Made by a program: the position numbers and the translations under genes. This document shows, one piece after another, positions 21,901-32,010 of a stretch of 64,000 bases of DNA (position 1 is its first letter; every line of letters begins with the position of its first letter). Under the pieces are notes generated by a model that had not been told where the DNA came from, searched no databases, and saw only the letters and a list, made by a program, of their open reading frames with translations. The DNA comes from Heterohyrax brucei (Eukaryota; Chordata; Mammalia; Hyracoidea; Procaviidae), in assembly GCA_028571685.1 (NCBI GenBank), contig CM053140.1:29679501-29743500 (forward strand), read 5' to 3'.

Positions 21901-24900
21901 ATTTCTTTGTACACTGAGTCTGTCTTTCATCTTCTTTTGATGCTTCATTCATCATTCAATTTTTTGCCCATAGAATGCTCCAATATTGCAAGTCGAGGCT
22001 TAAATTTTTTCTTCAGTTTGAAAATGGCTGAACGTATTTTTTCCCTTTCGGTTTTCTAATTCCAGGTTGTTGCACATTTCAGTACTTTATTGCTTCTCCT
22101 GACACTGCTCTCTGAGATCTTCTGTTCAGCAGTTTTACTTCCCCTCTTTCTGCTTTAGTTTCTCTATGTGCAGCGGCAACTTTCAGAATCTCTCCTGAGT
22201 CCATCTTGGTCTTTTCTCCCTGCTTAAAGGCTTTTTGCTTTCTTCATGTTTGATGCCCTTGATGTCATTCCACAATTCTTCTCCTCTTTGGACATTAGTG
22301 TTACAAACCACACACATTCAGTACGCTAACCTGGATACTTTCACGGGTCTGCTCTCGGTCCACTCATCTCGGACCTTTGGGCCTCAGCTTCTCCCACACC
22401 GCCTGCACCAATGAGAACAAACACTTTTCTAACACACTTTCCTCACATGTCCACACCGGCCAGACCTGGAAGCCAGGAATGGCCAGTAGTATTCTCCTAT
22501 CTCAGAGTCCTCCCATCCCTGTGGCCAACACTAAGCAAGCTGACTCCCAAGCTTTTTCTGGAAAGGTCCTTAACACATAGAAATGGCCCAGGAACTACAC
22601 CAGGACTACGGCCCCTCTTCCTGGGCCACACATGGATTAGGGATTCAGGGGAGGTTAAAAACGTGCTCTATTCTGGGAAACTAAGCTTATATACAAATAC
22701 TTAATGCCCAGAACCAGTGACCCAGGTCTCCTGGTCACTGAACCTCTGCTTACAAAACCATAAACTTCCATCTGGAGGAAGCCAAACACACGCAGCTTTC
22801 AGCTTCCTCTCATTATCTTCTCACACCCATTTCTGCTCTCAACATGCAATAAAAAGTCTCTTCCCTGACGACAATTCTCCTGTTTAACATACACCCCGTG
22901 TTTACTGTGCTATAAACTCTATGCTCATGTACCACATCTACACCAAATCTGCCTTATGTTGCCAGGCTCTTGTCAATCTGATTGGCTCTTTCATTGCTAA
23001 TGGGATCCTGAACAAGTGCTTGATTAAAGCTCTCTAACAAGCCCTCTCACCTCTCTCTCCTGGAATGTTCTCTTGCCATCTCTCTCCTCTTCTGTCTTTC
23101 CCATTCCTGGTGAGCTTTGTCCTGTTCTTCTCGATGGCGTTTCCAACGTTCATATTCTCTTTCTTTCTCTTTCACTCTAGCATGCTTCCCTAATCAGAAA
23201 TCACAAGTGTCAGGCAAAGAAACTGAACTTCTGAAGTTTAATTTTGCTATGTATATAAAGTCAAGAAAAGAGGGCATACTCAATGACTTACAAAATTATG
23301 ATTTCATATTATATTAAAAACGAATTAAACCAAAGCAATCAGTGATGAGGCATCAGGAAATACTAATGTTATAATTTTTAAAAATTGCTATAGAGAGAGA
23401 GAATACAGAATGAAGCTCTGCGCCTTTCAGTGGGCTTCTACACCAGTTACAAAACTTGCTTAATTAACCATCTGCATTGACAACAACGAGACTGAAATGG
23501 GGCCTTGGGTCCAGCCTTCCTAGCCCTAACACTTCTAAGGAGCTCATGACAGTGGTATGAGGTCAAAGCTCCAGCCAAACCAAACCTACTATTTTAATTT
23601 AGCAGTTTCCAGTTACAGCAATGTGGCATTGCAAGGTGTGTTTTCCCCCACACTTAACTGAATTAAGGTAAGTTCTATATGCAAACAAACTAACCTAAAA
23701 CAATACAATGCAGACAAAACATACCACCAGAAGGAAAATGAAACAGTTATGCAGGATGATCTATAATGAGTTTACATTTTTAAATAAACTTTTGCTTCCT
23801 CTTCTCTTTCAGCTATGCTCTAGAGAAGGCAGTAGATTATGAAACTGGCAATAAACCACTTGAATAGGAGAGAGAAGAAAACAAGTATGTCTGTACCCCT
23901 TTCTGCTGAATGACTACAGTGCTTACGTTTCTCTTTTCTCTTTTGGTTCTTCCTGTGATGAGCTTTTTCTTTCCGGGACGTTTGCTGAGGTGGTTTGATA
24001 ACCAAAGAGTCATCCTCCTCACCTCTGAAATAATAAAAAGGCACATCATGTTGGAGAAAGTCCTTATGTCTAGGTAGCATTAGTGCATTACGGAGTTTCC
24101 TGAACCCACAGAAATACAGAGCTCAGGATACGAATAAAGTTCGGCTGAATCACCATTTTTAAAATTATGTTAATTCTGAAACATAAGCCAAAACTGTATT
24201 TTAAATACAATTCCAATGAAAAGTCTCAGTGGGAAGCCAATATGGCAGACAGAACAAACAAGCCTCTGTGAGGAGATGGTAGGGTGGGGTGGATATGCTC
24301 AATATTTTGATTATGGTGATTAGGACCCACATAGCAAAAACGTATCAAACTGTACTTTCTAAATATGCACAGTGTATTTTATGCCAATTATATCTCAAGA
24401 AGGAAACCCTGCTGGCATAATGGTTAAGTGCTACCGCTGTTAACCAAAAGGTCAGCAGCTGAAATCTACCAGTTGCTCCTTGGAAACTCTATCAGGCAGT
24501 TCTAGTCTGTCCTATAGTGTCACTATGAGCTGGAATCGACAGCCATGGTTTTGCGTTTGGTATTCTACTGTGATTTCTAGCAGTTATCCTCAATCATCTG
24601 ATGAAAGAAAATGAGAAGGAAAGAAGTCAGGAAATATTACAGCAAAGGAAGAAATGCCAGAAGGTACAGAGTTTGGTATCAACGTATCTGCTAACAGCCT
24701 TCATCAGGGTATCTTTCGGCATTCCACTCCTACCTATTTGTATAGAATTTTAGGTGGCAAACTGTTATGGATGCACAAGCCAATTTCCACCATAAGGCAG
24801 ACCTATAAACTCATGACCACAAAACTTCTCCAAAGTCACACTCAGAAAGGTCAGCCAGGCCCACAGTTACACAGACAGATCCCCAGTGGGTCTCATCAAC

Positions 24901-27245
24901 CAAGCGGATGTGCAACATGTGGACTTTTCCACTTCCCACGCCTTCTCTTACCTGTCTTCCATGGAGTCCTCTCTTCTGTATGGGGAGATCCTTATTGTGA
25001 TCTCCATGCGGTGATCTCTCAGCTCCCCCTCTTCAAGGGAATCCTGGTCATCAGACTAAGAAGCAAAGAGAAAGCCAGTATTTTCCTTATGGATAACATT
25101 ATTTTGAATGATAATCAGCCAAGCCTTGCCAACATTTTAAAAAATTTTCACATACATTTTGCACGGACCAATTATACACAAACGTCAAAAACTTTCATTC
25201 AAAACCCATGATGTTAAAAATCACAATTCTCTGTAATCCAAAACTTGAGGTGAGAACTTTAAACAAGCTTCTCTGACAAGAGACATCAGACTATGTCAAG
25301 TGTGTCAGCAGTTTACATGAACCAGTATTATGCCTTACAGCATCTCTTAAACACCATATAGTTGATATCACATAGCTCGGGTTGTTAGGAGCTGTCCTAT
25401 CGGTTCCAACTCACAGCAACCCGACCTACAACAGAAGGAAACACTGCCCGGTTCTGTACCATTCTCCTAACTGTTGCTGTGATTGAGCCCATTGTTGCAG
25501 GCACTGTGTCAGTAATGAATAAAGTGGTTTATGAATAATCTTACCAAAAGTATTTTTCCAATACCTTTGTGAAATTATTAATACGACATAACTAGCATTT
25601 TGCTGGGAGAGCCTTCTGCACCTCACACTGGTGAGTGGCGTCTAGGGTCTTAGAAGCTGCCAAGCTGCCATCTGAGGGTACAGCAAATGGTCCCAACTTA
25701 GCAGGAAAGGATGACCACCAAGGACCAAAGTGACACGAGGGAAAGAGAACACAGATGACAGAGAGACCCACATGAGTGGGTGACTACTTCAACCTGTGAC
25801 TGGAAGAATCAGAAGGTACCCAGCCACCATCAGTGATAGCTGTGATGGCGCTCACAAAGTTGAGTCTCATGGGCAACACAAGAACAATAAGGGGTGCACC
25901 CTGAGATCTCCATTAAAAGACCACAACTGATGGTCCATGGGCCTCGGAGTTCCCCTGGGAGCATGGCCCCAGCCCTGATGCAGCCCCTGTCCATAAGTCA
26001 TAATGACGAGCAACTCTCGGACAGGAATGGATTGGACTTGGTGACACAGAGTGACCATATCATGTGTGCACTTTATGGTTCTATGGATCTATAGGATGTT
26101 GTCCTGCTGACCTCTGACTGAAGGAAGGGGGGTGGATGGAGAGGAGGGGATAGGAGATTGTTGGGAGGATAAGACACATACGGAGTAGACAGGAGGAGTG
26201 TGCTGTCACCAGGCAGGGAGAGCAGTGGGAGCTGCATATGGGTGGGCATGCAAATTTATATGGGAATGTATGTTTTAATTCAATCATAACAAAAAGAATT
26301 GAAAAAAATTATTAATAAGTTTTCAGCATATTATACCACCAAGAAAAATACAACACATTCACGACCACATGCTACTATTTTTAAAATACCTTAAAATGGT
26401 TTTATGAATATATTAACAATGAAATAAGAAAAATTAATCCAATTGTGCTTATGTTTTTAAATGAATGCTGTATTGACCACATACACAGTCTTGTCTAGAT
26501 AAGCTTTCATGTGTCATATAATTTTTGCATAAACTAGGCATCTGTTGACACTGTAGGCTTGAGAGATTGCTGACCAGGTGGCGCTCAGCACCAATCCTAT
26601 CACCCTGACAACCTGGAATGGAGGCCTGTGGGATTACAGGCGAGGTGGTGCTCAGTACCAGCCTTATCGCCCTGATGACCTGGAAGAATCAAAGGGCTGA
26701 AGACACCCAGACCTTCTTCAAGGCCCCCTCCCAAGAACCCTTTGAGTTCTTTGAGAATTACTTATAGCTGCACTAACATGAGTTTGGGCACTAACATGTA
26801 ACCTGTCCCTTTATAAAGCCCTCTTGTAAACAGCAAGCAGGCAGGTTTCTGGCAGAAGATCATTTCTCCCCCGCCTCTTGTGTTGTTGACTAACAATAAA
26901 CCTTTGATCGCTACACCCAACCTCTGGTCTCAGAGATTGGCTTTGCAACAGGTGGCATGAACCTGTAGTTCTTCCGGTAACAGTGTTTCAATTTTTAGAA
27001 GGGTCTTTGGGCTCACCTGTGACATTTGGAAAGACAAAAGAATCTCATCAAAGAAGTGTGGCTCTAATGGAAAAATGAGTCAAAGACATTAAATCTCCTT
27101 TAAGAAGACCACTTAAATAAAAAACATGGCTTACATTTTTTAAGCGTTTTATCTCTGCTTTCTCCTCTTGTTCCTTCCTGCGTTTCTTTTCCTGAAGAAT
27201 TTCATCTAAAGTTTTCACTTTCCAAGAGTCCTTTTCATCACCCAT
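6911..27245 (-). CDS. CDK11: CDK11 copy A (PITSLRE cyclin-dependent kinase 11), complete
   Basis: Nuclear Ser/Thr kinase that works with L-type cyclins in transcription and splicing. Coding exons, 5' to 3': 27135-27245, 24952-25055, 23897-24024, 23051-23189, 13464-13573, 12877-12999, 12180-12275, 11934-12092, 11588-11653, 11229-11404, 10295-10385, 9669-9790, 9257-9362, 8767-8888, 8457-8564, 8224-8340, 7913-8061, 7488-7677, 6911-7003. They sum to 2,310 nt (769 codons plus stop), with consistent phases and GT/AG ends. N-terminal part: basic RE/RK-rich regions and a poly-Glu tract. Kinase: glycine loop EEGAYGVV (from 419), Lys441, PITSLRE 453-459, HRD Asp536, DFG 554-556, APE 579-581. Differences from the usual protein: [13 protein letters not shown] (Arg575 where family and copy B have Leu), exon 6 nine codons shorter than in copy B, exon 3 without three codons present in human, last exon GDNNFKES for GDDDLKET. 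Open and spliceable, but less conserved than copy B. Confidence 0.92.
7080..7425. repeat. GC-rich minisatellite in the last intron of CDK11 copy A
   Basis: Degenerate tandem units of roughly 35-45 bases built on ctctccctgtgaggacctgtc and cccagcagccctct. The same array is longer in copy B (about 49,440-49,975). Confidence 0.75.
11631..11633 (-). other. CDK11: Internal start codon for the p58 form of CDK11 (copy A)
   Basis: The ATG of [15 protein letters not shown] (Met331 in exon 10) corresponds to the internal start used in known CDK11 genes to make the mitotic p58 kinase by IRES-driven translation. The codon and its context are intact here and in copy B (54,245-54,247). Use in this species is inferred from the family. 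Confidence 0.55.
11985..12075 (-). repeat. (GAG)n trinucleotide tracts coding poly-Glu in CDK11 exon 9, copy A
   Basis: On the plus strand these are long runs of ctc interrupted by a few ctt. They encode two acidic blocks around GSSSEET. Copy B has one codon fewer in the second block (exon 156 against 159 nt). Confidence 0.85.
12366..12531 (-). mobile_element. Old AfroSINE-type element, antisense, in CDK11 copy A intron
   Basis: Starts 'ccactgccatccaggggac' and 'ggctcatagtgaccccacg' and ends 'caccatcagggctccct', the reverse of the AfroSINE head. The paralogous element lies at 54,976-55,141. Confidence 0.7.
14380..14915. repeat. Unassigned interspersed repeat, present only in copy A
   Basis: The two copies align up to 'cctaaagagctgcctt' (A) or 'tctaaagagctaacag' (B), and again from 'gtgcaaagtgggcaaa' or 'ggcaaagtgggcaaa'. 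Between them copy A has about 535 extra bases that include 'gctttaacaaagagaagctt' and 'acacagttcaatccatgac'. I do not recognise the family. Insertion in A is likelier than loss in B because the edges fall cleanly. Confidence 0.5.
15605..15755 (-). mobile_element. AfroSINE-type element, antisense
   Basis: Contains 'catggggtttcctcggctgg', 'agcagctggtgggtttgaaa' and a reversed head near 'gaccattatgggaccacggc'. This is the longer AfroSINE variant with a central 'aatctttac' block. Confidence 0.75.
15781..15915 (-). mobile_element. AfroSINE, antisense
   Basis: Contains 'ggcgaccctgcagggttgaa', then 'ggctggtggatttgaattg', 'ggttagcagctgtaactctt' and a degraded reversed head near 'tcagtgttccctagcc'. 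Confidence 0.75.
16950..17158 (-). mobile_element. AfroSINE variant, antisense, inside the old L1
   Basis: Contains 'gactctgagttgattccgac', 'aaagggtttcttaggctaag', 'ggctcatgggtttgaaatgc' and 'gcttaaccatcgcaccaatg', the long AfroSINE variant in reverse. Confidence 0.8.
17490..18420. repeat. Unassigned repeat-like block interrupting the old L1
   Basis: About 930 bases not explained by the flanking L1, including 'ggggtttaataaagaaccg' and 'cacctcatttgcatagcccc'. An LTR-type origin is possible from the AATAAA and TTTGCAT-like repeats, but I cannot name it. It has no counterpart in copy B. Confidence 0.3.
20030..20225 (+). mobile_element. AfroSINE second type, shared by both duplicates
   Basis: Contains 'ggtttgagatttgggtccat', 'aaggcctggagatctataa' and ends 'ccatggcaactggtag'. 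The paralogous element is at 58,475-58,655, so insertion predates the duplication. Confidence 0.7.
20270..22300 (-). mobile_element. RTE/BovB-like LINE, antisense, degraded, copy A
   Basis: On the minus strand it encodes fragments typical of RTE reverse transcriptase, for example a reading near 21,617-21,811 with [20 protein letters not shown]. The 3' end carries 'gtcaagtcactctggctcac'. Many frameshifts and stops are present, and an AfroSINE sits inside at 21,030-21,195. The paralogous RTE is at 58,720-60,960. Confidence 0.75.
21030..21195 (-). mobile_element. AfroSINE inserted in the copy A RTE
   Basis: Runs from 'aagtgccatcgagtcggatc' through 'agcacctggtggatttgaac' to 'tacatcaccagggtttc', the reverse of the canonical element. 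The copy B RTE lacks it at this site. Confidence 0.85.
24402..24560 (+). mobile_element. AfroSINE in a CDK11 copy A intron, absent from copy B
   Basis: Canonical AfroSINE from 'ggaaaccctgctggcataat' to 'catggttttgcgtttgg'. The matching copy B sequence near 63,915-63,935 (ctgatcatacctcaaaaaag) lacks it. Confidence 0.85.
25376..25530. mobile_element. RTE 3'-end or RTE-derived SINE fragment
   Basis: The text 'ggttccaactcacagcaacc', 'acaacagaaggaaacactgc' and 'ctaactgttgctgtgattga' resembles the 3' end of the RTE elements at 20,280 and 58,730. Confidence 0.5.
25625..26310 (+). mobile_element. 5'-truncated L1, 3' UTR only
   Basis: Matches the 3' UTR of the L1 at 43,520-44,220: 'gtgagtggcgtctagggtct', 'gaccaccaaggaccaaag', 'ggaaggggggtggatggaga', ending in an A-rich stretch. 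No open reading frame of the element remains. It lies in CDK11 copy A intron 2 (numbering exon 1 as non-coding). Confidence 0.85.
26543..26950 (+). mobile_element. Solo retroviral LTR in a CDK11 copy A intron
   Basis: A 408-base block begins TGTTGAC and ends GCAACA, so its ends are inverted repeats (CTGTTG / CAACAG when one flanking base on each side is counted). It has a TATA-like ttataaagcc at 26,811-26,820 and AATAAA at 26,895-26,900, the order expected of an LTR. No internal retroviral genes lie beside it, so it looks like a solo LTR. A short ggcat occurs close to both sides but does not form a clean duplication. The family is not identified. Confidence 0.65.
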
Positions 27246-27649
27246 TTGAGTTAAAACACTGCAAAAAAGAAAAACAATTCAAGCTACTTTAGGGCACAGC
27301 AATCTTTAGTTTAATGCTCTGCAGATTCTGAACATTTAGGACTAACCACTTTGGAGTGCTTCAGTTCGAATCTTAGGTAACAGAGGTCGGCACTGTAAAG
27401 TGCTTGGATTGAAATCTTTTTCTTACTGTGTCGTGTTGGGCAAGTGATTTCATTTCAGTTTACAATTCTGAAAAATGGTGATAAGCACCTACATACTAGA
27501 ATTGTTCAATGATTAAATGAGACAGTGCAAACCAAGGTCGTGGCCGCGTACCTGACACTGATCAAGCACTACTTCTGCTGCTGAAAGAATTCATTAGGAC
27601 TACTTGGGCTAAGTGAAGGCACTGGAGCATTTGGCAGCTAGGCCCTCTA

Positions 27650-28300
27650 CCAAGAGGTAAGAGAGGCTAAGGGGTGGGAGGTGCTCCGAGAGAGGGTGTG
27701 CTCCCCGACAAAGCCCCCTTCCTCGAGCGCGGGACTCCTACGCCCTTAGGTTCAGTTACTCAAACCTGAGGTTTGGCCAGCCTAGAACTGGTGTCAGGGA
27801 GCCCTGGGCCCTCCACCGTTCAACTCCAAGCCCTGAGAGGGGCGGGACGGATGCGTCCCTAGCCACCAGCCCTCCAACCCGCTTCAAACCCCGCTCGGAC
27901 CCAAACCTCGAGGGGCGCCTTCGAGCTCCCACTTCCGGTCCGCAGCGCCCTGTACACACCTTTGCCCCGCCACTGTCGCCGCCGGTCCCGGAACCTGATA
28001 TTAAACAGCTCCTGGCGCGCCAGAAATGCCGTCACTTTCCGAGCCGGCGCGCACTGATGACGTCTAGTGGCAGGCCCGCCGCCGCCGCCGCCGCCGCCGC
28101 TAGATCGCAGAGGCAAGGCCAGCGCTGGGCATGTGCGTTGCGTGTTTGCGGACTGGTGACGTCAAGGACTGGGAGCTCTGCCTCATTTCCCTACGAAGGC
28201 CGCCTTCCCTCCGACAGAGGCCTGCGTGTCAGGATGGTGACACCTGTCGCACGACTGCATTTGACTCTGCAAACGGCGCCCTAGGAAGACCACTGGGCTT
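27650..28300 (-). promoter_or_regulatory. CDK11: CpG island promoter and non-coding exon 1 of CDK11 copy A
   Basis: CpG-dense block upstream of the CDK11 ATG. The likely exon 1 runs from about 28,050 down to 27,960, where the minus strand reads GCAAAG followed by gtgtgtac as donor. Coding exon 2 has a good acceptor ending at 27,259 and a 5' UTR of 13 bases before the ATG. An ETS-type ccggaagt (minus strand, near 27,931-27,938) and a full cAMP-response palindrome TGACGTCA (28,157-28,164) are present, plus a second TGACGT near 28,058. Confidence 0.65.
28077..28100 (+). repeat. (GCC)n trinucleotide repeat beside the CDK11 start region
   Basis: About eight uninterrupted gcc units lie just upstream of the proposed exon 1 of CDK11 copy A. 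Such tracts are common in CpG-island 5' regions and vary in length. Confidence 0.85.
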
Positions 28301-28465
28301 CCGTCCTGCCGTGTTGACGCACAGGGTGACCTCCTGCCCTTGTCTGAAGAACACGTCCAGTTTGCCTGCTTGTTACCATACAGATCATCTACTAGGCCGG
28401 AGCTCCTCTGCACCTTGGCTGCTGAGGGAAGACCTCCCGAGTGTACCCATTTTCAGATGTAAGAC

Positions 28466-28622
28466 AGATAAACCTATTGCTGTGGGTCAATTCCAACTCA
28501 TAGCTACCCTACACTACAGAGTTCCGACAGAGTAAAACTACCCCATAGGGTTTCCAAGGAGCGAATGGTGAATTCGAACTGCCTAGCAGCGGAACCATTA
28601 ACCACGGCACAACCAGGCGTCA
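28466..28622 (-). mobile_element. AfroSINE, antisense
   Basis: Runs from 'aacctattgctgtgggtcaa' through 'catagggtttccaaggagcg' to 'ccacggcacaaccaggcgtc', the reverse of the canonical element. Confidence 0.85.
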
Positions 28623-28982
28623 GGCTAAACCTTGGCACTATTATAGCCGCGCATTTGGCTCTGCATTGCACAAAAACAAGGCAAGTAGAACTGTTGCAAC
28701 GTGATTGTAGAATTTACCCGAAGGCAGTGTTCCCGGAACGGGCTACTACTTAGATTCATGCAAGTGATTTTTAAGAACACTACCTCCCAATGTCCCAATG
28801 CAAACCTGCTTAATCAGCACCTCCTGGCAGAGACTGATAACAACTGCCGCATTGGCTTGGTGCTTCCTATTTGCTGGAGTTAAAAGGTCTGTGCAATTTC
28901 ACCTTAAAGGCCGCTTTTGAAATTCCTATTTCCTTTGACCTCGTTTTTATGTACATTTTTCCTTAGGGATGCATTTTGACAA

Positions 28983-29145
28983 GCAAAACCCGGTGGCTTA
29001 GTGCTTCATTGCTATGGCTGCTGGCCAAAAAGGTTTGCAGTTTGAGCACCAAGAAGTGCTCCTTGGAAACTATGGGGCAGTTCTGCTCTGGCCTATAGGA
29101 TCACTGTGAGTCGAAATCAACAATGGGTTTGGTTTTGGTTTTTAG
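28983..29145 (+). mobile_element. AfroSINE
   Basis: Runs from 'aaaacccggtggcttagtgc' through 'aagtgctccttggaaactat' to 'caatgggtttggttttgg'. Confidence 0.85.
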
Positions 29146-29330
29146 AAGAGTCATGTGGTGGCGCAGTAATTTACAGTTTAACTTCTAACTGAAAGGTCAC
29201 TAGTTGGACAGTTCTAACCCACTAGCTGCTCTATCATAGAACAAGGTGACAGCCTGGAACTCTATGGGGCAGCTCTATGCTACCTTATAGGACCACTGGT
29301 AGTTGGGAACCACTTGATGGCCGTTGTGTA
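29146..29330 (+). mobile_element. Older AfroSINE-type element
   Basis: Degraded: 'gtggtggcgcagtaatttac', 'tggaactctatggggcagct' and 'ccacttgatggccgttgtg' are recognisable. It follows directly on the previous SINE. Confidence 0.55.
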
Positions 29331-31863
29331 CTCAACTTTTCTTTCAGGTTAGAGGTGAAACAGACCCTTTGGAATAGATAAGGTGCACTTAGTATCTTTT
29401 TGCTCTCTGCATGACTTGATGGTATGTCAAAATGTATTTCCTAAAACGTCCTCATTTGTCATTTTTCTCTGCCTTTTTGTTTACATAAAATTCCAGCTTG
29501 CTTCTTTTCAGGGGACCACTTTCTGGCTTCACTGGGATCATGTTGCCTGATTCATGAATCTTTCCAAAACTAAATAAGCTTTAACAGAATCAAAAATTCC
29601 ACTTCAAAATCTCCAATTATTCTGTGCAGGCTTTATGATTTAAATAGCGACAGAAAACTAACAATCGAACATCCTAAATCCCAGGGAAGAAACTACAGAA
29701 GAACACTCATCCCTGTCAACAGGTCTGAAATGCGGGAGAATGTGACAGACAGGAGACCAGAAGGGTTCATGGCGGGTGTAGTAGATTTAAACTGCTTTTT
29801 GGAGTTTCTTTTTCCTCCAGAATAAGATATTTACTCTGTCTTTGGGCTCTCCTTTTGCTTCCTGAGTTCTTGGTGACTTGACAAAGCTTCCCCTTTTATC
29901 TCTACCCATGCTGGAAACTGGTTGAAAGTAGTAAGAAGCCACCTTTGATCAGTTCTGTAGCACAAACACATGACAGTTACCCAATGAAGAAAGTTAAAGA
30001 TGGAAGGATGTATTTTACATTTAGTTTAATTTTGCAGAGCAAGATTCATGGTTGCTACCATGGTTGCTCCTTTAGATAAAAATCAGCAGAAGATATCCAG
30101 AAGATAAATTCCATGGTATCCATTTATTATGACAGAATTAACAGTGGCTTGCTAAATTAGTTAACAGGACCATTTTCTAGAACGCACTGATGTAGTTACA
30201 TAAATGCTAAAGTAGGTGACATGCAAAACACTAGAAACATTTTTTGTGTGTGGTATTTTTAGTTCTCCACAGTTTGATGTGAAGCAAATGTAATTTGCCT
30301 CTGATATAGACAACTGGTGACAAAATCTTCGAATTTCCCTAAAGGGAAAATCACCAGCCTCGGGCTCTCCTCCCGTGAAGGAAATGACCTGTGAGCATGC
30401 GCAGATGTCTCAGCTCCCATGTTGGCCGAGTCTGGAGATGGCAAATCAGCTGCGTGCCCCTTCCCCTCCAATGAAAGCAGAATGTAGACAGCAAACAAAC
30501 GACAAAACAAGACTTGGCCCATTGGAATATTTTCTGACTGAATTTGGACATCAGGGCAAGGACCCAGGGGCACTGAATTCAGGATGAGAGTGCCCAGGAC
30601 ATACTTCAGAGGCAGTACAGTTGAGGGTTTCTACACTCTCACCTCAGGTGGGTGGTAGACCCACAGTCACAGTGACTCCCCAGACTCCCTCTTGGCTTTT
30701 CAGACAGGACAGAAAGAAAGTACCAGACTCCTCCTGGATGTTCTTATTTATAAATTAAACAAAGAATCCCCAGCCAGGACCAGTACATACTTTTGCCCCT
30801 TAGTGCAATGAAGGTCAAAAGCAAAAACGGAAATGATGATTGCTACATCTAATCCTTGGTCACTGTTTCCACCCAGGGAAACAAAATGCTTTCCAGCCTT
30901 AACATCATGTGGACAGATTTAAAAGCCATACTGCTTCTTTCTCTCCACTGACCTGTCTAAATGACCAGCCCCACAAAAGTGCTACAACACGAAGCAACAC
31001 CCATTGGTTTTAGGGAAAATATTTTAGATGTCAGATGCAGAGGACAGCATTTAGTTTATATGCCTTACACGGTGTTTTAATTTTTTTTTTTTCACTTTCT
31101 GAGACACCATATTTCTCTTGAATTACAGATAATGTTTTGGATTGCACAAGAGTGTTCTCAGCTTTCCAGGTGGGTGATTTTACTTCTGATACGCATGAAA
31201 TTACGATGACAAGAATGTCAAAGGAAAGTATTTAATGCCATTCAATAGAGGAAATATTTTTGAATGTTAGGAATCTGTACATCTTTAAACATCGATGTGA
31301 GTCAGTGGGTGATTTGACAAAGAAGGTTTGGCTCAAGCGTTCTGTTTCTTTACAAAGGCACAGACAATAACCACGGATCCAGGGAGAGTCGATCCAGCAC
31401 AAGTGACGATACCCAGTGTCAATGTTAACATGGAACATCTGCAGCAGTTTGACAAAAAGAACATGCTCTTCTACAGAAATCACTAGGCCAACTTAATAAG
31501 AAACATATTGTCTCAGTATAGTCATTGAGTAAGTGGCCACTGGGCTGCGGCCTTCAAGGTTGCAACACAAGATACAAGGCTGTGAAAAGTCTGGAGGTGG
31601 ATGGTGGAGTCCAACGCTGGGGACTCTCTGGATGAACAGGGTTGAGGAGGATAGGATGCATATTGGTACCAAAGGAGCTTGCTGGCCTGACACGGATTTT
31701 ACCATCGTTGTCCTCAGGACAAGGGGAGGTCTCAAAAGCAGCTTTGCAGGTGGTGGCCACATTGCTAGCCATTTAAGAAAATCTTTCTTTGCTTTCTGGT
31801 CCATACAACTGGAAAACTGAAATAGCCTGAAAGCTGTTGGTGGGGGTAGCAGAGACCACAAAC
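29331..31863. other. No gene recognised; may include the SLC35E2 3' UTR
   Basis: The chance open frames resemble nothing known and no splice pattern is seen. The minus-strand SLC35E2 terminal exon ends at 32,204, and known SLC35E2 transcripts have long 3' UTRs, so part of this stretch may be ancestral UTR. No clear poly(A) site was chosen. Confidence 0.35.
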
Positions 31864-32010
31864 TAATGCCACTGCCATCGAGTCGATTCTGGATCGTGGT
31901 GAGCTCCATAGGGTTTTGTTGGCTGTAATTTTTATGGAAACAGATCACCAGGTTTTCTTCCTCAGCAGGTGTTTGAGCTGACAACCTTTAGGTTAGTAAT
32001 TGAGGGTTAA
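31864..32010 (-). mobile_element. AfroSINE variant, antisense
   Basis: Starts 'tgccactgccatcgagtcga', has 'ccatagggttttgttggctg' and 'acagatcaccaggttttctt', and degrades toward 'aggttagtaattgaggg'. Confidence 0.8.

Larger units (their letters stand above)
4365..25060 (+). repeat. Segmental duplication, unit A (MMP23 tail plus CDK11 copy A)
   Basis: Collinear with 46,985-64,000 in gene order, exon structure and shared SINE/RTE/L1 insertions. The unit probably continues to the SLC35E2 remnant; the right end cannot be seen because the partner leaves the window. Confidence 0.9.

Noticed and set aside
24654-25211. 185-codon plus-strand open frame
   Set aside because: Antisense to CDK11 copy A exon 3; its middle is the reverse read of that exon and the rest has no recognisable domain.
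30259-30573. 104-codon minus-strand open frame
   Set aside because: No similarity to a known family, no splice partners, and a mirrored open frame on the other strand. Probably chance within possible SLC35E2 3' UTR.
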